In this document: positions 1 through 8,659 of the stretch, piece by piece
Layout: each line of letters opens with the position of its first letter
Position numbering within the stretch: the first letter of the stretch is position 1
Source: a virus
IMG/VR virus record: IMGVR_UViG_3300007712_000002
Location: 1 to 64,000 of that record
DNA: 64,000 nt
Reading direction: 5' to 3' (one strand)
Notes under the pieces: generated by a model
The model's input: the letters and a program-made list of their open reading frames with translations, nothing else
Told to the model about the DNA's origin: nothing
The model's database searches: none
Translations under genes and position numbers: made by a program

Positions 1-720
1 AAGGCATTCGACCCAGCTGATTATGTAGATTTAACAAGCAATCAAACAATTGGCGGCAACAAGACATTCGCTGACAACATCAATCTCACTAGAAGCACAG
101 GAACAGCACCACACTTTATCCAGATCGGTGAAGGTAGAACAGGCGACGGCAATGCATTTATCGATCTTGTTGGAGGAACTACCTACACAGATTATGGATT
201 TAGAATTCTAAGAGCCAGCGAAGGCAATACAAGCCTGTTTCATAGAGGAACAGACTCACTAATAATGAGAACCATTGATGCTGCTGATATACAGTTTCAA
301 ACAGATGGCGCTAATAATAGATTGGTTGTCAAATCTGATGGTTTGATTGGTATTGGAACTGGTGCACCCGCTGTTAGTCTTGATATCAGCGCAACTGATG
401 CCATCCGGTTGCCTGTAGGAACAGATGCACAAAGACCAACTGGTGCTGATGGATATATCCGTTATAACTCAACAAATAATGAGTTTGAAGGATATTCAAA
501 TAGTTCTTGGGCCGCACTTGGCGGCGGAGGCGGCGCCGGTCTTTTCAAAGGCGAGAATGGTGAAGTTGGATCAGCACCAGGAGATATCTTCCGTGTCAAT
601 GAGCAAGTCCTCAATACAGATGTAACCATAGATGCCAACGAGAATGCCAGCGCAGCAGGACCACTTGAAATTGCTACTGGAACTACCATTACTGTAAATG
701 GAAATTTATCCATTGTTTAA
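1..720 (+). CDS. Tail fibre-like protein, 5' end outside the window
   Basis: The reading frame is open from base 1, so the start lies upstream; 239 codons are visible. The text is low-complexity, beta-rich and Gly/Ser/Thr/Asn-rich as in phage fibres. It includes a P-T-G-A-D-G-Y-I-R-Y...W-A-A-L segment of a type repeated elsewhere in this phage's tail proteins, followed by a glycine-rich linker. It heads a run of fibre/adhesin-like genes on the + strand and is followed after 9 bases, with an AGGAGG-type ribosome site, by the next gene. The fibre role is inferred from composition and position; the receptor is unknown. Confidence 0.6.
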   Translation, partial: KAFDPADYVDLTSNQTIGGNKTFADNINLTRSTGTAPHFIQIGEGRTGDGNAFIDLVGGTTYTDYGFRILRASEGNTSLFHRGTDSLIMRTIDAADIQFQTDGANNRLVVKSDGLIGIGTGAPAVSLDISATDAIRLPVGTDAQRPTGADGYIRYNSTNNEFEGYSNSSWAALGGGGGAGLFKGENGEVGSAPGDIFRVNEQVLNTDVTIDANENASAAGPLEIATGTTITVNGNLSIV

Positions 721-729
721 GGAGGACAT

Positions 730-1296
730 ATGAGCACATTACAAATTGGATCACTTCAAGATCTGGACGGAAACAATATGAATGAGAGAGTGCTACTTGA
801 CAGCTTCTTCCGGGGAAGTGAAGGGGAATTGAATACTGATTATCTTGGATTTGACATCCAACCATATGATGGTGACTATGATTATCTTGAGATGGAAATT
901 TTTGCCATCAGTGGAGGATTCGGGACCGATATAGAATTCCGTGTAGCAACAAACACTGGTAGCACCCCTACATGGATTACCACAAATGATTACTCTTATA
1001 TTTCATATGGTGTAAATAACACAGGCGCTTTTTTTGGGACTAATTCAACTGGGGGAGACAGTATTAAAAACAGCATATCTAGCAACACCTCAGGTGATGA
1101 AACCTTGAGAACGCTCATCTTCGATCCATATGCAGCGGCACCAACTCACTTTGAGTTTAGTGGCGCCTTGTATTCAAATAGGTTCCGAGCCACTGGCGCC
1201 TACAATCCCTCAACCAAGATCACATTCGTATCTTTACATGAGCCCGGCGGTGATTTAACCTCGATAGGCATGTCTCTTTATGGAAGGAACTATTAA
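730..1296 (+). CDS. Putative tail-fibre accessory/adhesin protein, 188 aa
   Basis: Starts at ATG behind a strong GGAGG site and ends with TAATG overlapping the next start. No known domain is recognised. The protein is aromatic- and Gly-rich with alternating polar and hydrophobic residues, suggesting a beta fold. It resembles the two following genes in size, in a short N-terminal lead, and in a C-terminus of F-x-S-L...Y-G-R-N-Y form, so the three may be diverged copies. Its place among fibre genes suggests a fibre tip or tail-associated virion protein. Function is inferred only. Confidence 0.5.
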   Translation: MSTLQIGSLQDLDGNNMNERVLLDSFFRGSEGELNTDYLGFDIQPYDGDYDYLEMEIFAISGGFGTDIEFRVATNTGSTPTWITTNDYSYISYGVNNTGAFFGTNSTGGDSIKNSISSNTSGDETLRTLIFDPYAAAPTHFEFSGALYSNRFRATGAYNPSTKITFVSLHEPGGDLTSIGMSLYGRNY

Positions 1297-1985
1297 TGAC
1301 AACTACCATTGACGATCTTCTTGACGGCAACGGCGAAAGCATATACCGGGACTGGTCCTATGTGGATAGTATTGACTTTGGGTCCCTTCCTGGTAGCACT
1401 GTTGGTGATCCCAGAATGCCTGGGTGGGATGGTATTGATGTAATCGAACGGACATTTGGATTCACTCCAAATGAAGAAGACTTAAATCTATTCGAATTCA
1501 GAATACTTTGTCTTAACCTACACACAACGGTTGATGCGAGGAGATTCCAACTGGTTCCACTGTCAAGAGGAACTAATGGTCACCGACTTGCCCCTATACT
1601 TAATGATGGAAATAAGAGCTGGAGTTATATCGAACTCCAAGCTGATGGAACCCCTGATGTTGATACCCCTGGAGGAAGTGGACAGAACGATGCCATGCTA
1701 CACCCGGCTGATATTCGAGATGAGGATACAGCAGGTGGATGGAGTGGTGAAATTTATGTGGCCCTAGGAAAATTTTTCGCATTCTCATCAATGGGAGTTC
1801 AACTTAATGGGAGTGATAATGTATTTGTCATGCCAAGTGGTGGAGGTAGTCATGTAGCCCTTGCAAATCCCGCTGTGGGATTTGCATTTATGACAGAGAA
1901 CGACGAGACTATTACAGGTAGAGCTGTGCTATATGTGAGACAAAAACCAACAAACAACATGGGAAGAGTAGGACAAAGCCTATGA
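1296..1985 (+). CDS. Putative tail-fibre accessory/adhesin protein, 229 aa
   Basis: Translationally coupled to the upstream gene (TAATG) and overlapping the next by four bases (ATGA). Begins M-T-T-T-I-D-D-L-L-D-G-N-G-E, echoing the D-L-D-G-N-N start of the upstream protein. The rest is beta-like with Gly/Ser loops and no recognised domain. It is probably a member of the same small adhesin-like set. No enzymatic motif is seen. Confidence 0.5.
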   Translation: MTTTIDDLLDGNGESIYRDWSYVDSIDFGSLPGSTVGDPRMPGWDGIDVIERTFGFTPNEEDLNLFEFRILCLNLHTTVDARRFQLVPLSRGTNGHRLAPILNDGNKSWSYIELQADGTPDVDTPGGSGQNDAMLHPADIRDEDTAGGWSGEIYVALGKFFAFSSMGVQLNGSDNVFVMPSGGGSHVALANPAVGFAFMTENDETITGRAVLYVRQKPTNNMGRVGQSL

Positions 1986-2566
1986 GTGGAACACTAAGAA
2001 CTAATGAATTACGATACCGCGGAAAGGGAATCTATCGTCCGGCTGAGATACGACTAGATGCACAAAACTTTTCTGCGACCAGTGTGATCTTTAATCTAGA
2101 TGGATCATATCCGGTTTATGTTGTCCGTTTCGTGAATACTGTATTTGCATCAAATGATGGTGTTTTTGAAATGGAAACATCAACAGATAACGGAGTCTCA
2201 TGGGACAGCACGAGTGGTGATTACTCAACTATTGCCCAAAGCAGAGATGGCGCTGGAAACAGTTTATATACTGAGGTTGATAATCGTTTAATCTTCAATG
2301 CTTCAGGTGAAGGAATTGGTAATGATGGTGCAAGGGATGGTCTCAGACTAGAGATGTTGATTTTTAATGCCAATGAGGCTGGAGCCTATACGGGATTTGT
2401 GGGTGCTGGAAGTTATCACTCAACAGTTGCTAACGGTGATCGACCAGTGCTTTGTCAGTTTGGCGGAATGCGCTTTACTACTAGTGATATAACAAATCTA
2501 AGATTCCAGATGCCAGCTAGTGTTATGACTGGACGAGGATTTTTATACGGAATTAAAGAGTATTGA
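1982..2566 (+). CDS. Putative tail-fibre accessory/adhesin protein, 194 aa
   Basis: Overlaps the preceding gene by ATGA. The C-terminus, G-R-G-F-L-Y-G-I-K-E-Y, matches in style the ends of the two upstream proteins (short basic/aromatic tail after a Gly-rich strand). It is beta-rich without signal peptide or membrane segment. Third of a coupled three-gene set between two fibre genes; a receptor-binding or fibre-tip role is an inference from position. Confidence 0.5.
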   Translation: MSGTLRTNELRYRGKGIYRPAEIRLDAQNFSATSVIFNLDGSYPVYVVRFVNTVFASNDGVFEMETSTDNGVSWDSTSGDYSTIAQSRDGAGNSLYTEVDNRLIFNASGEGIGNDGARDGLRLEMLIFNANEAGAYTGFVGAGSYHSTVANGDRPVLCQFGGMRFTTSDITNLRFQMPASVMTGRGFLYGIKEY

Positions 2567-2640
2567 TCCACGACGAGAAAAAACAGATAATTAAGATAGT
2601 AAGACAGGATAGAATCCAGAAAAGGCAAGAGTAAGTAAAT

Positions 2641-3720
2641 ATGGCACAAGTTTCAAACAGCACCTTTAGAACATTAACAGATACATTGTTCGCAACGAAC
2701 GCAACAGGCGGAATTACCGCTGAGGATTTACGCACACATTTTGATAATATATCAGACAGTGTTCCATTCAAAATTACAGGCAAAACTGCCGCGCCCACTG
2801 TTAACGATGATGTTGACGGTAGTGGTGGTAATGGTAAATTTGCTGTTGGTGATTTTTGGATTGATGAAACAAATGATGCAATATATGTCTGTTTGGACAA
2901 CACAAATGTTACCGCTGTTTGGGAGCAAATAAATGATGGTAATGTTGATTTAAGTGGTAATGATACCGGAGATTTAGCAGAAGGTAGTAATCTTTATTTT
3001 ACAGACGAAAGAGTAGACGACCGTGTTGCTGCAATGTTAGCTGGTGGAACAAATATTGGATTAAGTTACGATGATGGTTCTAACCTACTAACAATCAATG
3101 GACCATCAACCACCGCACAAATATCTGAGGGTAGCAATCTATATTACACAGATGAACGAGTAGACGATCGAGTAAATGATCTTCTTGTTGCTGGATCAAA
3201 TATCACACTTACATATGATGATGGTGCTGGAACAATTACTATTGATTCCTCGGGTGGAGGTGGATCTTTTGCTGTAGAAGATGATGGTGTGAGCATCGTA
3301 GGAACAGCATCAACATTGAACTTCACAGGTTCTAGTGTTACGGTTACAGATGCTGGATCTGGACAAGCGAATATTGCTATAGAAAGTGGTGGTGGAGGAG
3401 GAGGAGGTTTTCCAACTGTTCTAGATGTAACCGCTGATTTCCTTTTCAATCTTGCAGGAATTGACGCAGGCACATACATACGACTTAATAACTCAGGTGG
3501 ATTGCCTTTTGATGTAGAAATTCCATCAAACACATTTTCAGTTGGAGATGAATTTTATATCGAACAATCAGGATCGGGTGCATTAAATTTTACTTCTCTA
3601 GCAGAAGCTGTTACTATTTTAAGTCTTGGAGGCTTAACTCAATCAGCAGGTCAATATGGCGTTGTAACGATTAAGTTTATTGACAATAACGTTGTTAATA
3701 TCAAAGGCGATCTAGCATAA
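2641..3720 (+). CDS. Tail fibre-like protein with TDERVDDRV repeats, 359 aa
   Basis: Contains two copies of E-G-S-N-L-Y-(F/Y)-T-D-E-R-V-D-D-R-V, each followed by a short G-x-N-I-x-L-(S/T)-Y-D-D-G strand. This is a repeat type common in fibres of T4-like marine phages. It also has a G-D-F-W-I-D-E-T module near residue 75 and two glycine-rich linkers (GGGGS-like and a Gly run). The C-terminal domain is beta-like. It ends five bases from the convergent Nudix gene on the other strand. Assignment as a fibre/tail structural protein rests on the repeats and the neighbouring genes. Confidence 0.65.
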   Translation: MAQVSNSTFRTLTDTLFATNATGGITAEDLRTHFDNISDSVPFKITGKTAAPTVNDDVDGSGGNGKFAVGDFWIDETNDAIYVCLDNTNVTAVWEQINDGNVDLSGNDTGDLAEGSNLYFTDERVDDRVAAMLAGGTNIGLSYDDGSNLLTINGPSTTAQISEGSNLYYTDERVDDRVNDLLVAGSNITLTYDDGAGTITIDSSGGGGSFAVEDDGVSIVGTASTLNFTGSSVTVTDAGSGQANIAIESGGGGGGGFPTVLDVTADFLFNLAGIDAGTYIRLNNSGGLPFDVEIPSNTFSVGDEFYIEQSGSGALNFTSLAEAVTILSLGGLTQSAGQYGVVTIKFIDNNVVNIKGDLA

Positions 3721-3725
3721 ATGTA

Positions 3726-4169
3726 TTATCTGATGTCCTGGGCAGTGACAAGCTGATCGACCACAGTTTTGATCTTACTTATTATACGAGGATTTTGAAG
3801 AACTATTTTAGCGCCTGGGTGTAACGGAACTGGATAACGGTCGTAGTTAACCCAGGCGTAGCCTTCGCTTTCGCCATTTATGTTGGGTGTAAATTCTTGA
3901 GGAACAGTGGCGAGGAATGTGTCATACTCAAATGATTCGTCATTACTCACCATTTTATGTATTGGAATAAATTTAGTAATGTCAGGCAAAAATCCAAGCT
4001 CTTCTTCCAATTCACGCTCAATTGTTTGCACAGGAAGTTCTTGGCCTTCTTGTGTGCCTCCCCAAAATCCCCAATAATTTTTGTTTTTGCGGTCTGGTTT
4101 TCGTAGCTGAAGCAAAATCCTTTTTGTATTCTCGCTTAGTAGAATACATCCGCTTGCTCTGATTGTCAT
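3726..4169 (-). CDS. Nudix hydrolase, 147 aa
   Basis: A complete Nudix box (GX5EX7REUXEEXGU) is present at residues 38-60: G38, E44, R52-E53, E56-E57, G59. These residues bind the metal and act on nucleoside diphosphates linked to another group X. The start chosen is ATG at 4169 (M-T-I-R-A-S-G). A longer frame to 4199 would overlap gp15 and includes the late promoter. The TATAAATA octamer ends exactly five bases before this ATG, so the transcript is predicted to be leaderless. Last gene of the minus-strand block. The substrate cannot be read from sequence; mutT-like dNTP sanitation or mRNA-cap hydrolysis are options. Confidence 0.85.
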   Translation of the reverse strand: MTIRASGCILLSENTKRILLQLRKPDRKNKNYWGFWGGTQEGQELPVQTIERELEEELGFLPDITKFIPIHKMVSNDESFEYDTFLATVPQEFTPNINGESEGYAWVNYDRYPVPLHPGAKIVLQNPRIISKIKTVVDQLVTAQDIR

Positions 4170-4174
4170 GTGTC

Positions 4175-4182
4175 TATTTATA
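4175..4182 (-). promoter_or_regulatory. T4-type late promoter (TATAAATA), leaderless arrangement
   Basis: On the minus strand a perfect TATAAATA is followed by GACAC and then the ATG of the Nudix gene. In T4 this octamer spans -13 to -6, so +1 would fall on the A of the start codon. Confidence 0.7.
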
Positions 4183-5530
4183 TGTAAAGACGCCACCAAC
4201 CTTCTCGGTAAGTGCCTTCATAACTGTTCTGCCAAAACTCACCAGTCCACTCAAATTGATCTCCGGTAGCAGTATTAGTTACATATTCTGTGCCACCATT
4301 AGGACTTGAGTCAAAACTGACGACCCATGAACCACCATTAAATTCAATAATATCGTTTTTGCCCGCTGTAATGGTCCCCCAAATTCCACCACTTGGAACT
4401 TCGTCAAGCACAAGATATCTCTGTCCAAGAACTGCACTGGGCAAGTTGCCATCACCCGGGCCTGTATTTTGTGGATTGATAATAGCGTCAACCGTTCCTT
4501 GTGTGTTGTTAGGAAGAGTGTCTGCATCAATATTTACTATTAATCTTTGGTTATTGTTTGGATCAAAATCAATCGTTCCTATTACATCGCTACTGGGATC
4601 TGTTACGTCGTCACCCTGACGTAAACGAATCTGACTTATGCCAGGACGCAATTCACCATAATTGCTGAACACATCCTTCTCCCAATTTAGAACTGTGCCT
4701 AAACCACCTTGATCATCACCATTGCGTTGTAACAACAAGGCGCTGCCATCTTCAAAACGAATCCAATAATCTTCCAGTGTTGTGACCACAAAGCTGCTAT
4801 TATCTCCTGTGATTGCGTCCACAGTCCAAGTTTCAAAGTCTTCCAAGTCTAGGGTATGAATTTGTGTAAGGATAGTATGGATGATATTCATACGCTGAAC
4901 ACGGACAGGAGGATTGATAAAGATAGGCATCTCAAATGTTAGCGTTGCGACATCAATAACAGTATCGGCTCCGCTTGGAAGACTACGACTTGACCAAGTC
5001 GTATTTGTCATTTCACAATATGCAAGACTGGTCCAATCCAGTGTGTTTTGATTTGTGTGTAGGTTGATTCCAGGATTGAACAAGACAAGAATTTGTTCAA
5101 GAAGCTGAAGCTTTTGATCAGTATTGCTGGTCCAAATGTCAACGTTCATGGTAAGCAAATATGGCACAGGTTGGTAACGCGTCACATTATAGCTCTGGCC
5201 TGGGTTTTCTAGATAGGTATGGCTATCCTCATCAAACTCTTTTTCTATTACTTGTAGAGTTTCTTCAAATTGAGGATAACGACGGAGATCTGGTTTCATT
5301 TCAAGATTGTTAACATAGCAACTAATGAAAGGAACAGTGTTTAAACTGTTCTCGCTATTTTCTTTGAGAATATGACCGACTTGTCTACTCATGTCACCAT
5401 AACGCGCAGGCACAGTTTCGTAAACAGGATTTCCTTGTGCATCAAAACCTTTTTGAACTGTGAAATTTCCGAAAATTCGCACAAATTGCAAGAGGTATTT
5501 TCTTATTTGTTCATCGTAAAAATATTGCAT
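4178..5530 (-). CDS. 15: Tail sheath terminator/stabiliser gp15, 450 aa
   Basis: The N-terminus (Y-F-Y-D-E-Q-I-R-K-Y...F-G-N-F-T-V) matches the pattern of T4 gp15 (Y-F-Y-N-S-S-F-R-R-Y...F-S-N-I-Q-I). The middle keeps the Y-x-P-x-P-Y...M-x-V-x-I-W-T-x-x-x-x-x-x-L-Q-L-L-E-Q-I-L-x-x-F-N-P pattern of that family. Gp15 caps the contracted-tail end and joins tail to head. T4 gp15 is about 270 aa; here a C-terminal extension of about 180 aa carries beta-like G-D-x-(F/Y)...W modules also seen in the sheath and gp14. Start overlaps the stop of gp14 (TAATG), so the two are coupled. Confidence 0.85.
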   Translation of the reverse strand: MQYFYDEQIRKYLLQFVRIFGNFTVQKGFDAQGNPVYETVPARYGDMSRQVGHILKENSENSLNTVPFISCYVNNLEMKPDLRRYPQFEETLQVIEKEFDEDSHTYLENPGQSYNVTRYQPVPYLLTMNVDIWTSNTDQKLQLLEQILVLFNPGINLHTNQNTLDWTSLAYCEMTNTTWSSRSLPSGADTVIDVATLTFEMPIFINPPVRVQRMNIIHTILTQIHTLDLEDFETWTVDAITGDNSSFVVTTLEDYWIRFEDGSALLLQRNGDDQGGLGTVLNWEKDVFSNYGELRPGISQIRLRQGDDVTDPSSDVIGTIDFDPNNNQRLIVNIDADTLPNNTQGTVDAIINPQNTGPGDGNLPSAVLGQRYLVLDEVPSGGIWGTITAGKNDIIEFNGGSWVVSFDSSPNGGTEYVTNTATGDQFEWTGEFWQNSYEGTYREGWWRLYI

Positions 5531-6636
5531 TATGGATCATTTCCAAAATCTTTGTTATTGAAACTAACATCAAAACTTTCATCCAGATCAACATCCGCGT
5601 TGCCATCATAATCTGCTCGTGGACGAATCGCATCTTCAATGCTCTGGCGTGAATTATATTCTCGCCCTGTGGCTACATCTGTATCGATATTATTTACAAA
5701 GGTTGAAGCATTGAACGTTCTATCGCTCCAAGTGCGGTCGTCGATGTTATCGTATAGTCTCACCCAACGTGTATCCCTGTAAACAAAGAGACGGTTTGGA
5801 CGAAAATCTGTGCGTATGTAGAAGTCACCTTGATTTGGTGTGCTTGGAAAATTATCGCCTGATGCTATAGTCTCGCCAGGATCCCAATTATATCCTTGTT
5901 CATTGACATAGTTGTAGAGATGATCTACAAGCTGAGTAGCGCCGCCAATAGGATCATTCCCCGCAGCACTTTCAACCACAGCGTCAGTGATATCCATTTC
6001 TTTGGCAAATGTGCTGAATACATTCTTCATACTGTCGGCATCATCTGCATTTCCTAGGATATCGTCAAACTCTTGGCTGTCAGTAATTGGTTCAAGCTTG
6101 GCACGCCAAATGTGTGGCCACCAAGTAGCACTAAAACCTTCACCACCTCTGTTACCATCACTAACAGTATAGAATTTAGGAATGGGCGGCGTGTCTGCAT
6201 CAAGAGCATATTGTTCGATAAGATGCGGCAACTCAATAACGTCGCCACTCATGAGTTTACGTCCCAAAACTTCAACCATTTCATTAAGGTGGAATGTCAT
6301 GTATAGTGTGTCGTTTGTAAGGAATAGGCCAAATTGTGTGAGGTCAAAGTCGTTATCGCTTACATTATAAATGCCGCGCAATTCGTATAGATCTTTGTCA
6401 TACTTGCGGTCACGATTTTCAAGTAACAGCAAGTCTTGTATAGTTGTTTCGTTTATAACATTATTGTTTTGATAATCAGGTCGACTAGGATCATCTGATA
6501 GTTGTCCATCTTCAGGACCAACATACTTGTGAATAATTGCCCCCGTCCCGCCAACATGAAACTGCTCGCGGATAGTGCGGTCAAAGAACTTGTAGTCGTT
6601 GGTCTTATTTGGACTCCACATAGAGAGGCGAGGCAT
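5530..6636 (-). CDS. 14: Neck protein gp14, 368 aa
   Basis: Begins M-P-R-L-S-M-W after an AAAGGA site and a late promoter. The longer frame to 6720 would run through the promoter and overlap gp13, so it is not used. The pattern L-L-L-E-N-R-D-R-x-Y...Y-E-L-R-G-I-Y-N-V...L-S-x-G-D-V-I-E-L-P-H-L...W-R-A-K-L-E-P-I fits the neck protein gp14 family, which with gp13 forms the collar joining head and tail. A central G-D-F-Y-I-R-T-D...W-V-R-L segment is an insert shared with other tail proteins of this phage. Encoded divergently from gp13. Confidence 0.75.
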   Translation of the reverse strand: MPRLSMWSPNKTNDYKFFDRTIREQFHVGGTGAIIHKYVGPEDGQLSDDPSRPDYQNNNVINETTIQDLLLLENRDRKYDKDLYELRGIYNVSDNDFDLTQFGLFLTNDTLYMTFHLNEMVEVLGRKLMSGDVIELPHLIEQYALDADTPPIPKFYTVSDGNRGGEGFSATWWPHIWRAKLEPITDSQEFDDILGNADDADSMKNVFSTFAKEMDITDAVVESAAGNDPIGGATQLVDHLYNYVNEQGYNWDPGETIASGDNFPSTPNQGDFYIRTDFRPNRLFVYRDTRWVRLYDNIDDRTWSDRTFNASTFVNNIDTDVATGREYNSRQSIEDAIRPRADYDGNADVDLDESFDVSFNNKDFGNDP

Positions 6637-6652
6637 AGCGATTCCTTTCGGG

Positions 6653-6660
6653 TATTTATC
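6653..6660 (-). promoter_or_regulatory. Late promoter (GATAAATA) for gp14-gp15-Nudix
   Basis: GATAAATA on the minus strand, 16 bases upstream of the gp14 ATG with an AAAGGA ribosome site between. It is back to back with the + strand late promoter of gp13, nine bases away. Confidence 0.7.
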
Positions 6661-6669
6661 CAGTATCGC

Positions 6670-6677
6670 AATAAATA
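6670..6677 (+). promoter_or_regulatory. Late promoter (AATAAATA) for gp13
   Basis: AATAAATACC lies 20 bases upstream of the gp13 ATG, with CAGGAGC as ribosome site. Forms a divergent pair with the gp14 late promoter. Confidence 0.7.
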
Positions 6678-6697
6678 CCTGACAGCAGGAGCACTTT

Positions 6698-7438
6698 ATG
6701 ACAGATCGCGCAAAAATCACAAAAGAGATTGAGTTGAGACTTGGTGGCCAGATGGTTGACGTTGAACTCGACCCTGAGCACTATGAACTATCAATCGACA
6801 AAGCCTTAGAAAAATATAGACAACGAAGTGAGAACGCTGTCGAAGAAAACTTTCACTTTTTTGAGATTACCGAAGATGTCAACACATACACATTTCCAGA
6901 CAATATCATTGACGTAAAAGATCTTTACGGAAGAGTAAGCGGAACAACATCAACCGGTGTTGAGTTTGAACCATTTGAAGCAAACTACTGGAACACCTTC
7001 CTGCGCGGCTATGGAAGCGGACAGAGCGGAACACTTGCTATGTATGACTTCCTAGCTCAATATCACGAAACCCTTGGTCGTTTGTTCGGTGCTGAATACA
7101 CATATACGTGGAACCGCACCAAGCACCAGTTGATATTGCACCGTCGACCACGATATCCGCGTCCTATATACGCACATGTCTATCAATATCGTGAAGAAGA
7201 CGACTTGTTTGTAGATCACTATGCGCTTCCATGGATCAAAGAGTATTCATTGGCTATGAGCAAGTTCATGCTGGGCGAAGCTCGTGGCAAGTTTGCAACT
7301 GTTGCTGGTCCACAGGGAGGCACTACGCTAAATGGCGATCAACTCAAAGCTGATGCAGCAGAAACCATGGCTCAGCTAGAAGAAGATATCAAGCTCTACA
7401 AAGAAGGTAGTGCTGGGCTTGGAATCATTATAGGATAA
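6698..7438 (+). CDS. 13: Neck protein gp13, 246 aa
   Basis: Sequence pattern typical of cyanophage-type gp13: an early E-L-R-L-G segment, D-P-E-H-Y-E-L-S-I-D-K-A-L-E-K-Y-R-Q-R-S near the N-terminus, then Y-T-F-P-D-N-I-I-D-V-K-D-L-Y. A H-R-R-P-R-Y-P-R-P-I core and a W-I-K-E-Y-S-L-A-M-S-K segment follow. Gp13 forms the portal-proximal collar with gp14. Start has a CAGGAG site behind a late promoter. Its usual partner gp14 is on the opposite strand here. Confidence 0.85.
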   Translation: MTDRAKITKEIELRLGGQMVDVELDPEHYELSIDKALEKYRQRSENAVEENFHFFEITEDVNTYTFPDNIIDVKDLYGRVSGTTSTGVEFEPFEANYWNTFLRGYGSGQSGTLAMYDFLAQYHETLGRLFGAEYTYTWNRTKHQLILHRRPRYPRPIYAHVYQYREEDDLFVDHYALPWIKEYSLAMSKFMLGEARGKFATVAGPQGGTTLNGDQLKADAAETMAQLEEDIKLYKEGSAGLGIIIG

Positions 7439-7442
7439 GATT

Positions 7443-7676
7443 ATGGATATTAACAGAATAAAAGCTCTTGCGGGTGTTAAGGAAGCTAAAAAGACTCAAG
7501 GTTCACGATTGGATATTGTGGACTTGGATGGAATGACTGTGGGTGATCTGATCAACCATTTACAAACATATTATGATCCAACAGACCGAATCTCAGTTGA
7601 AGAAGAGTATGCTTACAGAGCGATTGGTGGCAGCCAAGAACCGCAAGACGTGATTAAAATTTATCCAGGCAGTTAA
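7443..7676 (+). CDS. Small protein with MDINR-type N-terminal leader, 77 aa
   Basis: Starts M-D-I-N-R-I-K-A-L-A-G-V-K-E-A, one of eleven proteins in this window with this N-terminus. V-K-E after the motif fits the (L/I/V)-x-E cleavage rule of T4-type prohead proteases, so the first 14 residues may be a capsid-targeting leader. The remaining 63 residues include a Y-D-P-T-D-R-I-S-V segment and an acidic stretch; no domain is recognised. It follows gp13 by four bases and is likely late-transcribed with it. Confidence 0.6.
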   Translation: MDINRIKALAGVKEAKKTQGSRLDIVDLDGMTVGDLINHLQTYYDPTDRISVEEEYAYRAIGGSQEPQDVIKIYPGS

Positions 7677-7687
7677 GTAGATTCACA

Positions 7688-8416
7688 ATGCGTATTCAGG
7701 ATATTGTAGAATACAAGACCAAAGCTGGTGACGATATTAAATTTGAGTTACACCAGGATTCTGAATCAGATCGAAATTTTAATAGTGAATGGATTGTGCA
7801 CAAGCTGGTCCCCCGAGTCAATGGCAAGGAGGCTGGCTACCTTAAAATATCATACATTCCCAAAGAACGATTTGATGCCAGATATCCATCAATGGTTAAT
7901 TATATTCTAAAACAATACATACCACGAGAACTAGTTGGAACACATTGGCGTAATATGCCTGACGAAGTCAAAAAAACACTAGTGACATACACAATTTTGG
8001 GTCGATATGTTCCGAGAACACAAGGGTGGGATCTTGCTTGGTCAGATCAAAGCAAGATCAAAGACATGGATAGTGAAACCTTGGATCATTATTTGGAAAT
8101 GGTTGATGATCCAAAACTGAATAAGAATAATGCTCAAGAATTCCAAAAATTTAAGAAATTTCATGTAGACAAGCCTCTTGTTGATTATATTAGAGTCAAT
8201 GAGGACTTCCAAAGACAGCGAATCGCCCTGGCTATGTATCAAGAAGCAGCCAAATGGCTTGACAAGCAAGGCCTTCTTCTCCATGCTAGTGGACTCCAAC
8301 AGCCCGCAGCAAAAGCAGCATGGGAAAAAATGAAATCCTTGGGATGGACTGCTCCTGCTCCATCAGATCCTAGCCGAACAGTGATAAACCCAAAAAAACT
8401 ACCTAAAGATAACTGA
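7688..8416 (+). CDS. GNAT-like protein with Alt-type N-terminus, 242 aa
   Basis: The C-terminal half has the order expected of a GNAT acetyltransferase core: hydrophobic strand V-D-Y-I-R-V, then N-E-D-F-Q-R-Q-R-I-A-L-A-M-Y (acetyl-CoA pyrophosphate loop, R/Q-x-x-x-A form). A helix and a L-L-H-A-S-G...A-A-W-E-K-M-K-S-L-G-W ending follow. The N-terminus M-R-I-Q-D-I-V-E is a short amphipathic lead ending in I-V-E, like several other proteins here and like T4 Alt. The GNAT match is moderate; the loop is not a perfect RxxGxG. Substrate unknown. Confidence 0.55.
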   Translation: MRIQDIVEYKTKAGDDIKFELHQDSESDRNFNSEWIVHKLVPRVNGKEAGYLKISYIPKERFDARYPSMVNYILKQYIPRELVGTHWRNMPDEVKKTLVTYTILGRYVPRTQGWDLAWSDQSKIKDMDSETLDHYLEMVDDPKLNKNNAQEFQKFKKFHVDKPLVDYIRVNEDFQRQRIALAMYQEAAKWLDKQGLLLHASGLQQPAAKAAWEKMKSLGWTAPAPSDPSRTVINPKKLPKDN

Positions 8417-8421
8417 TAACC

Positions 8422-8610
8422 ATGACTTATAATCGATATTTTGAACTTGATCTTGAAGATCTTGAAATCATTGAGTCTGCACTTCGGCAGCAGCTATCAG
8501 CTACAGACAGCCCAGATCGCAAGCGTCTGCTTAACGACATGCTAGGCAAGCTACACCAGCAAAAAACGTGGTATCGTCCCAAAGGCAAAGAACCTTATAT
8601 TTCTGGTTGA
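8422..8610 (+). CDS. Hypothetical protein, 62 aa
   Basis: Short, charged, probably helical protein (E-L-D-L-E-D-L-E-I-I-E-S-A-L-R-Q-Q-L). It starts five bases after the preceding stop and ends where the next early promoter begins. No family recognised. Confidence 0.55.
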   Translation: MTYNRYFELDLEDLEIIESALRQQLSATDSPDRKRLLNDMLGKLHQQKTWYRPKGKEPYISG

Positions 8611-8635
8611 CAAACCAAGGCACATTGCTTATATT
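8607..8635 (+). promoter_or_regulatory. Early sigma70-type promoter with TTGCTTA/TAAGCAA operator
   Basis: TTGACA (8607-8612), 17-base spacer, TATATT (8630-8635). An inverted repeat TTGCTTA (8625-8631) / TAAGCAA (8643-8649) straddles the -10 and the predicted start. It is followed directly by AAAGGAGAT. The same cassette recurs at 9.7, 29.3 and 30.6 kb. Confidence 0.8.
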
Positions 8636-8659
8636 GGTAGGGTAAGCAAAGGAGATATT

